Origin: an uncultured Saprospiraceae bacterium
GTDB taxonomy: Bacteria > Bacteroidota > Bacteroidia > Chitinophagales > Saprospiraceae
Assembly: GCA_937921595.1 (NCBI GenBank)
Contig: CAKZTD010000189.1
Span: 1 to 64,000 of the forward strand
Length of the DNA: 64,000 bases
Direction: 5' to 3'
In this document: positions 50,658 to 60,372 of the stretch, piece after piece
Layout of the letters: each line of letters begins with the position of its first letter
Position numbering within the stretch: position 1 is the first letter of the stretch
The notes under the pieces: generated by a model
What the model was told of the DNA's origin: nothing
Seen by the model: only the letters and a program-made list of their open reading frames with translations
The model's database searches: none
Made by a program: the position numbers and the translations under genes

Positions 50658-50671
50658 TTGATCAATCTCAA
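50658..50671 (-). promoter_or_regulatory. FNR-type operator upstream of the PRTase gene
   Basis: On the minus strand TTGAG-ATTG-ATCAA, one mismatch from TTGAT-N4-ATCAA, 47 bp before the ATG. Confidence 0.4.
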
Positions 50672-50876
50672 TTTATAGCTTGACTATTATCACACCACAA
50701 TATCTTTTGAAATTATATTTTTAGTGGCGAAATAGTTCGGGCTTACAAAAGTCAGATTTGTTTAAAAATTAATTCCTGACAGACTCCGTACTATTTCGTT
50801 TAGTATAACGATCAACCATTCTAGAACAATTAATTTATCTACTACAAATTTAACCACTTTTCTAAAATCTGAAATC

Positions 50877-53800
50877 ATGACACTAAAACTTACCTCCTCA
50901 GGTAGTAGCAATGATTCTACTATTTATTCCTTTCAAAAAGTAATTTCATTCTTATTTTTCTGTTGTCTAGGAATCACTATACCCTTCCAATCAAATGGAG
51001 AAACGCTTACAAACAATCACAATATTACCTTACACTCTGAACCAGGTGATTTCCAAATTGCAGACCTCACGCTGACCTTAGCAACCAATAATACCAACTA
51101 TAATATTTATGAAAATGTAACCTATGAAGTTGTCGTTCAAAACCTCGGCCCTGCGGTCGCAAGCAATGTTAGTGTCAGCTTTCCATTGCCAACAGGTATG
51201 GTATATTCTAATAGTAATGCCACTCAAGGTGAATACAATCTTTTTTACCAAACCTGGGAAATTGGAGATTTAGAGGTAGGCCAAACGGTTCTACTTTTCC
51301 TCACTCTTTTCACCCTCGATGAAGATGGTCCTAAAGTCGCTTTTGCTCAAGTACAAACAGTTGACCAAACAGATCCTGATTCCAATCCTGGTAATGACAC
51401 CGATCAAACACCCGACGAAGATGACGAAGCATTAGTCACCATCTATCCGCAAAATTCCGGTGATACGACTGATCTCCGTATCGAATTATTAAATGATGAA
51501 GCAGGTGATTATTTTGACGGAGGCGAAATGACTGTTGTTGTACATAATGACGGCCCGTCTAATGCAACTGGCGTATCAGTCCGATTGATAAGCAGTCTTA
51601 ACAGCATCGTAGTCACTGGTGTAGATCCATCTCAGGGAACGACTACCCTTGAACCTTTTGACTATAACTTCTCAGATGAAAACTGGGTTGTCGGAACTAT
51701 AAATCCAGGATCTTCAGCAACATTAATAATTGATTTACAATTCGTGGATCAATATAACTCTGCATACACCTATGCACAAATTCAAGCCTCCGATCAGTCA
51801 GATCCTGACTCTTCTCCAGGAAATAAACCTGTCGCTCCTTTCACTCCGGACGAAGATGATGAAGCAGTTTTGTTTTCATTAGGTGGCGGCGGTCCTCCAG
51901 CTGACCTCGAACTTTTTGCAACAGCCAGCCAGCCGACTGCTCAGGTAGGAGACCAGATTACTTTCTCCATCACCATGGAAAACAATGGCTCCTACCCTTC
52001 CAATAATGTAAGCGTGGAATACTTATTACCTTCAGGACTTACCTATGTTTCTTCCTTCGCATCCCGTGGAACTTATGATCCTATATCTGGTCTTTGGGAT
52101 ATTGGATTTGTGGCAGAGATGACCTATCCTACTTCCAGTCTTATCACCGAAGCGACATTAAATCTCATAGCTACTGTCAATAATATAGACGTACCAATTA
52201 TCAATTTTGCTCAGGTTGAAACAGGTTATGATATTGATGCGACTCCAGGTAATGATACGGATCAGGTAGTGGACGAAGATGACGAAGCTAAGGTAACGAT
52301 ATATGAAGATGGTTATGCTTTTCCTGATTTGGCTATAACCGCTTTTTCAAATTTCCAGCCATTTCCTCCAGGCGGAACAGTAGTCACTTTTTTTGACCTT
52401 TTTAATATTGGAACAGGCCCAACACCTGAGGACTTTAGAGTTGCGGTATTCTTATCGACAGATGATGAACTATCAGAATTTGATTATCTAGTAGGTGAAA
52501 GAATGATCACTGATGTGGTTTCGGGTCCAGGGGGTATTCCTGAGGTTGCGATAGAAGTGACTGCTCCGGCCTTCTTGTCTCCGGGCGATTATTATTTGTT
52601 TTATGTCATTGACGCTGATTTTATTATTGATGAATCCAATGAAAATAATAATGTCGATATGCTGGCTATAGAAGTATCGAGTTTCTGTGCTGGAGATATC
52701 ATTCTAACTTCTCAAGCTGAAGTGGATGCCATCGGAATTTGTACAGAGATTGAAGGTAATCTATATATTGGAAACAGCTCCTCCAGCGATATTACTGATC
52801 TGTCACCATTGTATCAAATCACTAGTGTAGGTGGTTATGTAATCATTGAAAACAATCCAAATCTTTCTAATTTGCTGGGTTTAAATTCGCTTGCTTCTGT
52901 TGGAGCTTGGTTCTTTATTGAAAACAATGCAAGTTTGACTTCTTTAGGAGGATTATTTTCGCTTCATTCCGTTTCAGGTACTTTGGTAATTCGGAATAAT
53001 GATGCACTATTACAGATAAACGACCTTCAACAGCTTACGAGTGTCGGTAATGATTTATTCATTGACGACAATGCATCTCTTGAAGATGTCACTGGCTTAT
53101 CTGGTCTGATCTCGGTTGGAGAAACTTTCGCGATTAATAATAATGAGGCCTTACAAACCATCACTGGTATTTCCTCTTTAACAACGACTGGTTCTGGTTT
53201 ATGGATAGAAAGCAATGCCGTATTGACGGACATAAATGGTTTTTCTAATCTGAATTCTATTGGCTCTGATGATTTATCTATTCGACTCAATCCTTCACTG
53301 CCCTCATTTGAGCCTTTTCCACTTTTACAAAACATCGGAGCGACTGTAAGAATTGAAAACAATAATGCACTAATCAATCTTGATGGCCTTTCGGAAATAA
53401 ATTCCATTGGTAATAATATCTGGATTTTTGGAAATCCAGTTCTGAATGATTGTTGTGGAATTTACGAACTCCTCGACAATAATGGAATTGGTGGTGATAT
53501 AAATATTTTCAATAACCCTGCTGGTTGTAGCAATCCTCAGGATATTTTATCCCATTGTGTGGAACAAGATTATTGTGAATCCTACGGAGACTTCCCTTGG
53601 CATGAGTGGATTAGTCAGGTACAAGTCAACACCCTTAATCATTCATCTGAAAAATCTAAGTATAGCGATTTCACCAACCTAAGTACCCATTTACAAGGTG
53701 GTAGTAACTATCCTATTGTTTTGGAGACTAGCTTTAGTTATACGACTTATGATGAATACTGGAAAGTCTGGATTGACTTTAATCAAAACGGTTCTTTTTC

Positions 53801-55538
53801 TGATCCTGGAGAAATGGTTCTGGACCAGATTTTAAACAGTCCGCCAAATGGAACTGCCACTGCTTCCATCACCGGGAACATTTCAATCCCTTCGAATGCT
53901 CTTGCTGGAAATACCAGAATGCGGGTGTCTATGCAAAGAGGAAGTAGTCCTTCACCATGCGATGTGATACCATTTGGAGAAGTAGAAGATTATACGGTTA
54001 CTATTCTTGATGTCGATCCTTTAGCAGAATTGAGCATTCCAAATTATGAAGTTATTCAATCTAGTGGACCAAACCTTTGCTATTCTGAAATTGGAGCCGA
54101 TTTCGGTTTCTTCGGTGGAACAATCGTAAATTTTGGTACGGTAGCCAGCGGCCCTTTTAAACTAAAAATCACCTTTTCAAAAGATGACCAAATCAGTCCT
54201 AATGATGTATTATGGCAGGAGTTTCAATTCTCCGGCCTGGGGCCCAATCAAGATGCAACAGGATATACTGTTACCAATCTGGTTCCGACTTCATTAGACC
54301 CCGGCATATATTATGCGATTACTCAATTAGATTCAGATAATGAGGTTCCCGAATTATATGAAAACAATAATATTGTTATTTCCAGTGTTCAACTCAATGC
54401 AGCCGATTTTACTGTGTCTCAAGTAGATGGTATTCCTGCAATGGCCACGTCAGGAAATACTTTTACTATAAATTCAACGATTACCAATTTATTACCCTTT
54501 CCACTCTTGGAATTATCAGACGATCTCCCTGTTCAGGTCTTCCTTTCAGAAGATGAAGATTTGAATATCAATAATGATTTAAATATCGGATCGACTACTA
54601 TTGATTATGATCAGTTTAGTAATGCCCCGTTTTTTGAAGGAGGTTCTGCAAATGTAAATTTAGCCACGACAATACCAACTAGTATTAGCGACGGAGATTA
54701 CTACCTATTTGTTTTGGTCGGTACTACTTGTGAAACAGATTTGACGAATAACCAATCCGATCCATATCCGATTCAGATTCAAAACGGAGGGCCTGTGGAC
54801 TATTGCGAATCAGAAGGAAATTATCCCTGGCATGAGTGGATTGGAAAGGTGACTTTTGCCAACCTTAATAATGCATCTGGCAAATCGAAATACAGCGACT
54901 TCACATCGATGACTGCATTTGTAGAAACCGATAATGATTATCCGATCAGTTTACAAACTGATTTTAGTTATACGACTTATGATGAATACTGGAGGGTTTG
55001 GATTGATTTTAATCAAAATGGTTCTTTCGATGATTCAGGAGAAATGGTTTTGAATGAGGTCTTATCTGCTCCACCAAACGGGACAGATTTTGCAACAATA
55101 TCTGGCAGTATTTCAATTCCAGGAAATGCCTTCTCAGGAGATACGAGAATGCGGGTTTCAATGCAACGTGGAAGTGTGCCTTCCTCTTGTGGTATAATTC
55201 CTTTTGGTGAAGTAGAGGATTATACGATAAACATTATTAACTCATTCAATGGTGCTGTGACACAAATGAGATCCCAAGAGGTACAAGTCGAATTATTTCC
55301 AAATCCGGTACTTCAAGAAGTTTATGCAAATCTTTTTAAACATGCAGGCCAAAGTGCTAGTATCCGTATATATAACCTTTACGGTCATGTTTTATTAGAT
55401 CAGCAAATTGATCAAATCCCTAATTATCCTATTCGACTCAATTTGAATGATATAGAAAATGGTTTGTATTTTCTCAGTATCAAAGTTGACAATTTAAAAA
55501 TGACGACAAAGAGAATAGTGGTTGAAAACACTAAATAA
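50877..55538 (+). CDS. Giant secreted multidomain surface protein with T9SS sorting domain (1553 aa)
   Basis: A long-leader signal region (hydrophobic VISFLFFCCLGITIPF at about 22-38). Three DUF11-type Ig-like domains (about 60-190, 195-335, 340-475), each followed by an acidic linker of the type GNDTDQTPDEDDEA. A CARDB-like domain (485-600) precedes a receptor-L-domain-like repeat block (about 605-890; LSPLYQITSVGGYVIIENNPNL type units). Then a GEVED domain (about 897-1045), two CARDB-like domains (1050-1300), and a second GEVED (1307-1455) very similar to the first. The end (about 1475-1553) is the type A T9SS sorting domain (VELFPNPVLQEVYANL ... ENGLYFLSIKVDNLKMTTKRIVV). Exported by type IX secretion; adhesin-like role inferred from domains. 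Stand-alone, with a terminator after it. Confidence 0.9.
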   Translation: MTLKLTSSGSSNDSTIYSFQKVISFLFFCCLGITIPFQSNGETLTNNHNITLHSEPGDFQIADLTLTLATNNTNYNIYENVTYEVVVQNLGPAVASNVSVSFPLPTGMVYSNSNATQGEYNLFYQTWEIGDLEVGQTVLLFLTLFTLDEDGPKVAFAQVQTVDQTDPDSNPGNDTDQTPDEDDEALVTIYPQNSGDTTDLRIELLNDEAGDYFDGGEMTVVVHNDGPSNATGVSVRLISSLNSIVVTGVDPSQGTTTLEPFDYNFSDENWVVGTINPGSSATLIIDLQFVDQYNSAYTYAQIQASDQSDPDSSPGNKPVAPFTPDEDDEAVLFSLGGGGPPADLELFATASQPTAQVGDQITFSITMENNGSYPSNNVSVEYLLPSGLTYVSSFASRGTYDPISGLWDIGFVAEMTYPTSSLITEATLNLIATVNNIDVPIINFAQVETGYDIDATPGNDTDQVVDEDDEAKVTIYEDGYAFPDLAITAFSNFQPFPPGGTVVTFFDLFNIGTGPTPEDFRVAVFLSTDDELSEFDYLVGERMITDVVSGPGGIPEVAIEVTAPAFLSPGDYYLFYVIDADFIIDESNENNNVDMLAIEVSSFCAGDIILTSQAEVDAIGICTEIEGNLYIGNSSSSDITDLSPLYQITSVGGYVIIENNPNLSNLLGLNSLASVGAWFFIENNASLTSLGGLFSLHSVSGTLVIRNNDALLQINDLQQLTSVGNDLFIDDNASLEDVTGLSGLISVGETFAINNNEALQTITGISSLTTTGSGLWIESNAVLTDINGFSNLNSIGSDDLSIRLNPSLPSFEPFPLLQNIGATVRIENNNALINLDGLSEINSIGNNIWIFGNPVLNDCCGIYELLDNNGIGGDINIFNNPAGCSNPQDILSHCVEQDYCESYGDFPWHEWISQVQVNTLNHSSEKSKYSDFTNLSTHLQGGSNYPIVLETSFSYTTYDEYWKVWIDFNQNGSFSDPGEMVLDQILNSPPNGTATASITGNISIPSNALAGNTRMRVSMQRGSSPSPCDVIPFGEVEDYTVTILDVDPLAELSIPNYEVIQSSGPNLCYSEIGADFGFFGGTIVNFGTVASGPFKLKITFSKDDQISPNDVLWQEFQFSGLGPNQDATGYTVTNLVPTSLDPGIYYAITQLDSDNEVPELYENNNIVISSVQLNAADFTVSQVDGIPAMATSGNTFTINSTITNLLPFPLLELSDDLPVQVFLSEDEDLNINNDLNIGSTTIDYDQFSNAPFFEGGSANVNLATTIPTSISDGDYYLFVLVGTTCETDLTNNQSDPYPIQIQNGGPVDYCESEGNYPWHEWIGKVTFANLNNASGKSKYSDFTSMTAFVETDNDYPISLQTDFSYTTYDEYWRVWIDFNQNGSFDDSGEMVLNEVLSAPPNGTDFATISGSISIPGNAFSGDTRMRVSMQRGSVPSSCGIIPFGEVEDYTINIINSFNGAVTQMRSQEVQVELFPNPVLQEVYANLFKHAGQSASIRIYNLYGHVLLDQQIDQIPNYPIRLNLNDIENGLYFLSIKVDNLKMTTKRIVVENTK

Positions 55539-55567
55539 TTTTAAAAACTAATCTCATCAACTATCTG

Positions 55568-55595
55568 CCCTGGCTTTCTTTCTTGAAAGTCGGGG
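55568..55595 (+). terminator. Intrinsic terminator after the giant secreted gene
   Basis: CCCTGGCTTTC and GAAAGTCGGGG form an 11-bp stem with two G-T pairs and a 6-nt loop, followed by TATTTTATTT. Confidence 0.7.
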
Positions 55596-55834
55596 TATTT
55601 TATTTAGGTAAATTATCATCATATCCTTTAGTGATCCTCAATATTTACAGGGCGAGTAACAATGCCCTTTCATCTCAATTTAGTTAAAAAATTATGTGAC
55701 TTTTTTGTTTTTATTTTTAAAAAAAATCCTCTATCTTAGTAATAATCATATAAATCCCATCTACTTTTCTCGAGCATTAATGCTAAAGCTAGCGCTGCAA
55801 TATCCTATTAGATAACGCCCAAATTCCCTTTGCT

Positions 55835-56218
55835 ATGAGTACAATACTCGTTATTGAAGACAATGCAGATATCCTCGAAAATCTCGAAGAACTTTTAATC
55901 CTATCAGATTATGAAGTTCTCACAGCAAGTAATGGTTGTACTGGTGTTGACTTAGCTCAAAAAGAGATTCCTGATCTTATTTTGTGTGATATTACAATGC
56001 CAAAAAAAAACGGCTATGAAGTTTTAGAAGCTTTAAAAAGTCAAATTTCCCAACACAGTATTCCGTTTATATTTCTTACCGCAAATGCTCAGGAAAAAGA
56101 TATCGCAATGGGTAAATCTTCTAAAGCAGATTATTATATTACTAAACCTTTTAAGGTCTCTGAATTATTGAAAGTTATTCGACTATTTTTAAATAAAAAA
56201 ATACCTCAAGTTAGGTGA
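55835..56218 (+). CDS. Stand-alone response regulator receiver protein (127 aa)
   Basis: A CheY-like receiver domain only. Acidic pocket E8/D9, phosphoacceptor D52 (DLILCDITMPKKNGYEVL), switch Thr near 83 (FIFLTANAQEKD) and Lys in DYYITKPFKVSELL. No output domain and no histidine kinase next to it, so it should receive phosphate from an orphan kinase elsewhere or act by protein contact. The gap before it contains TAAATCC-like text but no clear promoter; a hairpin ACGATTT/AAATCGT at 56223-56241 follows the stop. Confidence 0.92.
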   Translation: MSTILVIEDNADILENLEELLILSDYEVLTASNGCTGVDLAQKEIPDLILCDITMPKKNGYEVLEALKSQISQHSIPFIFLTANAQEKDIAMGKSSKADYYITKPFKVSELLKVIRLFLNKKIPQVR

Positions 56219-56334
56219 AATAACGATTTGTTTAAAATCGTCAGTTCTTTAATCGTTAAGAAAAACAAATCCTTCCATTTAATAACAGCTATTTCATAAC
56301 TTGCATTTTTTCATTTCAAAGATACAAGCAAGTC

Positions 56335-58659
56335 ATGATGAAATACGCTGCATTTTTCTTACTCGTCTTATTTCTTTTTTCCAATTCAACTTGCTCTGTA
56401 AGTAATCAACCTGCGAAACTAAATGTCACTCAAACGGAAGAAAATACTATTCCTAGCCAAAGACAACTCAGAAGAAATTTTTATAAAAAAGGAGAGGTCC
56501 TTGTTGTTTATGGTGCTCAGAAAAAATCATTGCAGCAAAAATACGAGTCTCTTTTAACAGAGATTTCCAAAGTGCCTCAATACAATTGGAGGAGGCAGAT
56601 CGCTGTAAAATTTAAACCTGTTTCGGAGCTTACGGATCAGGATATTAAAAACAATGTTCTTTTTGTCGTCGGTACTCCAGATGACAATGAACTCTTGCCT
56701 CGACTAACTAAAAATACAGCACTTAATTTTTCTGATGCTGGAATATCTTTCGATGAGATTCCTTATTATTCAAAATCAGAGACCTTATCTTGTTCTTACT
56801 TTCCAAATCCTGAAAATCAAGATCTTCCTTTTCTTTTTTTAACGGGTAATGATCCGCAAACGGTTTTTAATTTCTTAGAAAACAAGTACAAAACTCAGGG
56901 TGGTATTATTGGTCAAAATATGGATTACGAAATTTACCGAAATGGTTCAAAAATCATCATGGGTAACTTTAATAAAGAATGGAAAGTCGACAAATCAATT
57001 TACTTCGATTATTCTGAAAACAATGACACTATTTTCGAAAGCAAACATTTTCAATTCCTTGCTCATCAAAAAGCAATCACCCTTGACAAGCATAATGAAT
57101 TTTCGCTCGCAGCTCAGGTTGAAACATCAAGTAGAGATTTAATTCAGTTTATTGGTTCTAAAAAAAGAATACCAAAAATCACTTACCATATCTACAAAAC
57201 GGCAGAGGATAAAGGCCTGATGTTAGGCAATACCAATCAAGCTCATTTTGATACGACTGACAACTCCGTTCATACGATCATCAATGAACAATACCAAGAT
57301 AATTTCATACAACAAGAACATGACTTGATTATTCATCTTCTCTTAGGTGCTCCCAAAACTTTAGCTTTAAAAAACGGTTTGGCCATTTATTTTACGAAGC
57401 AATGGCAAAGAGAAGGTTTCCACTATTGGTCGGCTCGCTTAGCCGAATCGGATAACACCCTTTCATTAAAAGAATTATTTGATGAGGAATTAATTCAAAA
57501 AGAATCTCCATTATTAAGCGATTGTATGTCTGCCTCTCTCGTAGCTTTTTTAATTGACCAATGGGGAAAGGAAGTTTTTTTAAAAAAATATAAAAGCTGG
57601 ATTCCTGATACTTCAGAGATTGAAACCTTAGGCCCTCTTTGGCAAGGTTATTTATCTAAACTTCCTCTCTCCTATCCAAAAAAAGAAAAAATCGCTAAGT
57701 CAAAAACTTATTTAAAAGGCTTTAATTTCGCTCATGAAGGTTACAGCATTTACAATGGATACCTTTCTAGTATGGCGACCCAAGCTTTGGAAAAACAAGC
57801 AACATTGGGTGCTAATGCGACGGCGATTGTTCCTTATAGTTACATAAGAATGGATGAACCACCGACCTATCTTCCGATCAGCCAAAACGCCGGTTCTGAA
57901 AATGATCAAGGTGTCATTCACTCTGCTTTTGAAGCTAAGAAACTAGGGATGTCGACCATGCTTAAGCCTCAAGTATTTTTTGGAAATAGTTGGCCAGGGG
58001 CGCTGGATATGAAAAACGAAAAAGATTGGGCTTTGTTTTTTGATTACTATTATCGATGGATTCGACATTATGCTTTGTTAGCTGAAATTCATGACATGGA
58101 TATGCTGTGCATGGGTGTGGAATTTAGTATTGCAACTTTGACGCATGAGGAGGAATGGACTAAGATGTTTCGAAAAGTCAGAAAGCTTTATCATGGCCAA
58201 ATGACTTATGCTGCAAATTGGGGCGATGAATTTGAAAAGGTTGGTTTTTGGAATGAGCTAGATTTTATTGGCCTCAATTGTTATTATCCACTCAGTAAAA
58301 AAGATAATCCGACGAATAAGGAATTGAAACAAAATTTCGAATCAATAAAAAAGAAAATTGAAACCGTTGCGCAAAAATACCAGAAGAAAATTGTTTTTAC
58401 AGAAATTGGTTTTAGGAGTATAAATGCGCCTTGGAAAAATCCTCATGCAGAGGGTGATGATAGTTTTAATGAGCAACATCAGGAACGTTGCTATGATGTT
58501 GTTTTTAAAGGGATTCAAAATGCAGATTGGTGTAATGGGATTTTGTGGTGGAAATTCCCGACGTATTTAAATTATCGGGGGCGAGAGAATTCTGCTTTTA
58601 CGCCTAATAATAAAACAACGGAACAAGTGGTGAAGCGTTTTTTCAGGAGTGAAGAGTAA
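56335..58659 (+). CDS. Lipoprotein with degenerate peptidase-like domain and GH113 glycosidase domain (774 aa)
   Basis: Lipoprotein signal MMKYAAFFLLVLFLFSNSTC (lipobox near residue 20). Residues about 40-440 form a non-GH part whose section 320-370 (QQEHDLIIHLLLGAPKTLALKNGLAIYF) resembles the gluzincin peptidase pattern HExxH...GLA, but with EHDLIIH in place of HExxH. Residues about 461-774 match glycoside hydrolase family 113 (beta-1,4-mannanase type): KGFNFAHEGYSIYNGYLSS, 'MLCMGVEFS' (E596, candidate acid/base), 'TYAANWGDEF', 'LDFIGLNCYYPL' and 'VFTEIGFRSINAPWKNPHAEG' (E690, candidate nucleophile). It likely acts on beta-mannoside or related glycans at the cell surface. Tail-to-tail with fpg. 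Confidence 0.85.
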   Translation: MMKYAAFFLLVLFLFSNSTCSVSNQPAKLNVTQTEENTIPSQRQLRRNFYKKGEVLVVYGAQKKSLQQKYESLLTEISKVPQYNWRRQIAVKFKPVSELTDQDIKNNVLFVVGTPDDNELLPRLTKNTALNFSDAGISFDEIPYYSKSETLSCSYFPNPENQDLPFLFLTGNDPQTVFNFLENKYKTQGGIIGQNMDYEIYRNGSKIIMGNFNKEWKVDKSIYFDYSENNDTIFESKHFQFLAHQKAITLDKHNEFSLAAQVETSSRDLIQFIGSKKRIPKITYHIYKTAEDKGLMLGNTNQAHFDTTDNSVHTIINEQYQDNFIQQEHDLIIHLLLGAPKTLALKNGLAIYFTKQWQREGFHYWSARLAESDNTLSLKELFDEELIQKESPLLSDCMSASLVAFLIDQWGKEVFLKKYKSWIPDTSEIETLGPLWQGYLSKLPLSYPKKEKIAKSKTYLKGFNFAHEGYSIYNGYLSSMATQALEKQATLGANATAIVPYSYIRMDEPPTYLPISQNAGSENDQGVIHSAFEAKKLGMSTMLKPQVFFGNSWPGALDMKNEKDWALFFDYYYRWIRHYALLAEIHDMDMLCMGVEFSIATLTHEEEWTKMFRKVRKLYHGQMTYAANWGDEFEKVGFWNELDFIGLNCYYPLSKKDNPTNKELKQNFESIKKKIETVAQKYQKKIVFTEIGFRSINAPWKNPHAEGDDSFNEQHQERCYDVVFKGIQNADWCNGILWWKFPTYLNYRGRENSAFTPNNKTTEQVVKRFFRSEE

Positions 58660-58666
58660 GAAGTAT

Positions 58667-59458
58667 CTAAGTGTATTTCTTTTGCCAGCCTTTGCTGAAG
58701 TAGGTGGTGCGCCCAGCGATGGTAGCGGATTCTACTTTGCTTTTTTTATCTGGTGCGATGGTTCCATCTACTCGCCATTGGAATAAATAATTTTCTGGAT
58801 AATCCTTATAATTTACACTTCGATCGATCGCATATTGAAGGATCTCTTGCATTTTTTGAAACAGCTCTTGTTTCTTCTTTTTAGGAATTTTATTGCTCAC
58901 TGATTCTGGATGTATTCTAGTTTGGTAACAAACTTCATCGGCATAGAGATTTCCCATTCCGGCAAGGATAGACTGGTTAAGTAAAAAACCTTTGATTGAT
59001 CCTTTCTTGCTTTTCATTTTTTCTAAAAAATAATCTTCGGTAATTCGTTGCGCATCTTCTCCAAGTTTTTTCTCTTCGATATAATTTTCTAGGTTTTCTA
59101 TGTAAGAAATTCTCGCAAATTTCCGTGGACAATCAAAACCTAAGATGTAACCATTTTCAAAATGAAAAGCGAAACGTTCATGCCTTGGCTGATCTTCTAC
59201 TTCGCTATAATACACCAAATCTCCAGTCATTCCAAAATGCAATAAAAGGTGATGACCATTATCTAAAATTCCAAATAAATATTTCCCTCTTCGATAAGAT
59301 CCAGTAAAAGTTCTTCCGGTCAGCAAATCAATAAATTCATCACCACTTACATTTCGGATGATTTTGTCATCCTGAACTTTTACTATTACTATTTTTTGCT
59401 TCAAAGATGTTTCATCGAAGTATCGCTGAAAGGTATTGACTTCTGGTAATTCTGGCAT
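58667..59458 (-). CDS. Fpg/Nei-family DNA glycosylase, zinc-less finger (263 aa)
   Basis: Begins MPELPEVNTF, with Pro1/Glu2 after Met removal as the catalytic pair of formamidopyrimidine and Nei glycosylases (base excision repair of oxidised bases). The Lys of RRGKYL, and the helix-two-turn-helix LLNQSILAGMGNLYADEVCYQTRIHPE, are in place. At the C-terminus the usual CxxC...CxxC zinc finger is missing: residues 228-263 read WRVDGTIAPDKKSKVESATIAGRTTYFSKGWQKKYT, with RTTYF in the position of the 'RGTxFCPxCQ' loop. This is a 'zinc-less finger' variant as in NEIL1-type and some bacterial enzymes. Monocistronic on the minus strand. Confidence 0.9.
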   Translation of the reverse strand: MPELPEVNTFQRYFDETSLKQKIVIVKVQDDKIIRNVSGDEFIDLLTGRTFTGSYRRGKYLFGILDNGHHLLLHFGMTGDLVYYSEVEDQPRHERFAFHFENGYILGFDCPRKFARISYIENLENYIEEKKLGEDAQRITEDYFLEKMKSKKGSIKGFLLNQSILAGMGNLYADEVCYQTRIHPESVSNKIPKKKKQELFQKMQEILQYAIDRSVNYKDYPENYLFQWRVDGTIAPDKKSKVESATIAGRTTYFSKGWQKKYT

Positions 59459-59522
59459 TTCTTATTTTGATTTTTATCCCATAAAGGTAAGAGAAGAAGA
59501 GATAAGTTGTATTCTCAATTTC

Positions 59523-59565
59523 AAAAAAAAACGCCATCCTGAAAAATCAGAATGGCGTTTTTTTA
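59523..59565 (-). terminator. Intrinsic terminator after the 59584-60162 gene
   Basis: A run of A, then ACGCCAT, a short inner stem and TGGCGT followed by a run of T form one long hairpin with a single internal mismatch, 20 bp after the barrel gene stop. The T-tract on the minus strand is strong. It lies before the fpg start. Confidence 0.85.
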
Positions 59566-59583
59566 ATATAAAATAAGAATCAA

Positions 59584-60162
59584 TTATTTACCACCGAAAC
59601 GGTAACCAACTGCTAACTTACCTGTAAGCATAAGATTAGGTAGATCGATAGAACCTACTTCTTCTCCATCTGCATCAAATTTAGTTTTGTCAACAAAAGC
59701 TTTTCCAGCTCCAAATCCAATATCGAATACAAAACCGCCATCAGAAACGATTTTATAACCTACACCAAATCCTAATCCAAAACGAGTATTAGAATAATCT
59801 GCATAGTTAAAAGTATTGTCTCCTTCAATTGTATAGCTTCTTGTTACAAATTTCAAGAATGCATCTGCATAAAATTTATCTGCACCATCATCTGGGCTGA
59901 AGTAATACTTACCAAAAACAGTAACAGGAAGTCCAAAATATTTAGACTCATCATCATTAAGCCCGATGTCACTTTTTCCAAAAGCAAGTCCTATCTGAGC
60001 TTCAATACTTAAGTTTTCAGAAAGTACAAAGTCAGCACTACCATTAAAACCACCAAAAAGAAGGGTTAATGGATTTACAGTAACATCAACTTGAGCATTG
60101 GATTGGTTAAAAGAAAAAACGGAAAGACAAAATAACAGAGACAGTAATTTAAAAGTTTTCAT
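59584..60162 (-). CDS. Outer-membrane beta-barrel protein (192 aa)
   Basis: The ATG at 60162 opens the signal peptide MKTFKLLSLLFCLSVFSFNQSNAQ (AxxA-like QSNA|Q); the frame to 60285 extends through 5' noncoding text. Barrel strands alternate throughout: VDVTVNPLTLLFGGFNGSADFVLSENLSIEAQIGLAFG, YFGLPVTVFGKYYFSPDD, YADAFLKFVTRSYTIEG, RFGLGFGVGYKIVSDGGFVFDIGFGAGKAF and the last strand LTGKLAVGYRFGGK. Similar to the DUF3575-like OMP family in Bacteroidota. Function unknown. A strong terminator follows. Confidence 0.8.
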   Translation of the reverse strand: MKTFKLLSLLFCLSVFSFNQSNAQVDVTVNPLTLLFGGFNGSADFVLSENLSIEAQIGLAFGKSDIGLNDDESKYFGLPVTVFGKYYFSPDDGADKFYADAFLKFVTRSYTIEGDNTFNYADYSNTRFGLGFGVGYKIVSDGGFVFDIGFGAGKAFVDKTKFDADGEEVGSIDLPNLMLTGKLAVGYRFGGK

Positions 60163-60372
60163 AAAAGGTTTAGTTTTTTTGTGTAAAATAAAGATGCAAG
60201 ATAATACAGATATTATTATTTCAAATAAAATAGCCGAATATATTTTTTTATTTATTTCACAACACCTTTTATAGAAAACTGACAAAATTTTAATTACTTT
60301 CTAAAAAAACTTACTGTACTTTTTACAATAATTAATTTTAATTAAAATTAATTATTTAACCTAATTGTTTTT

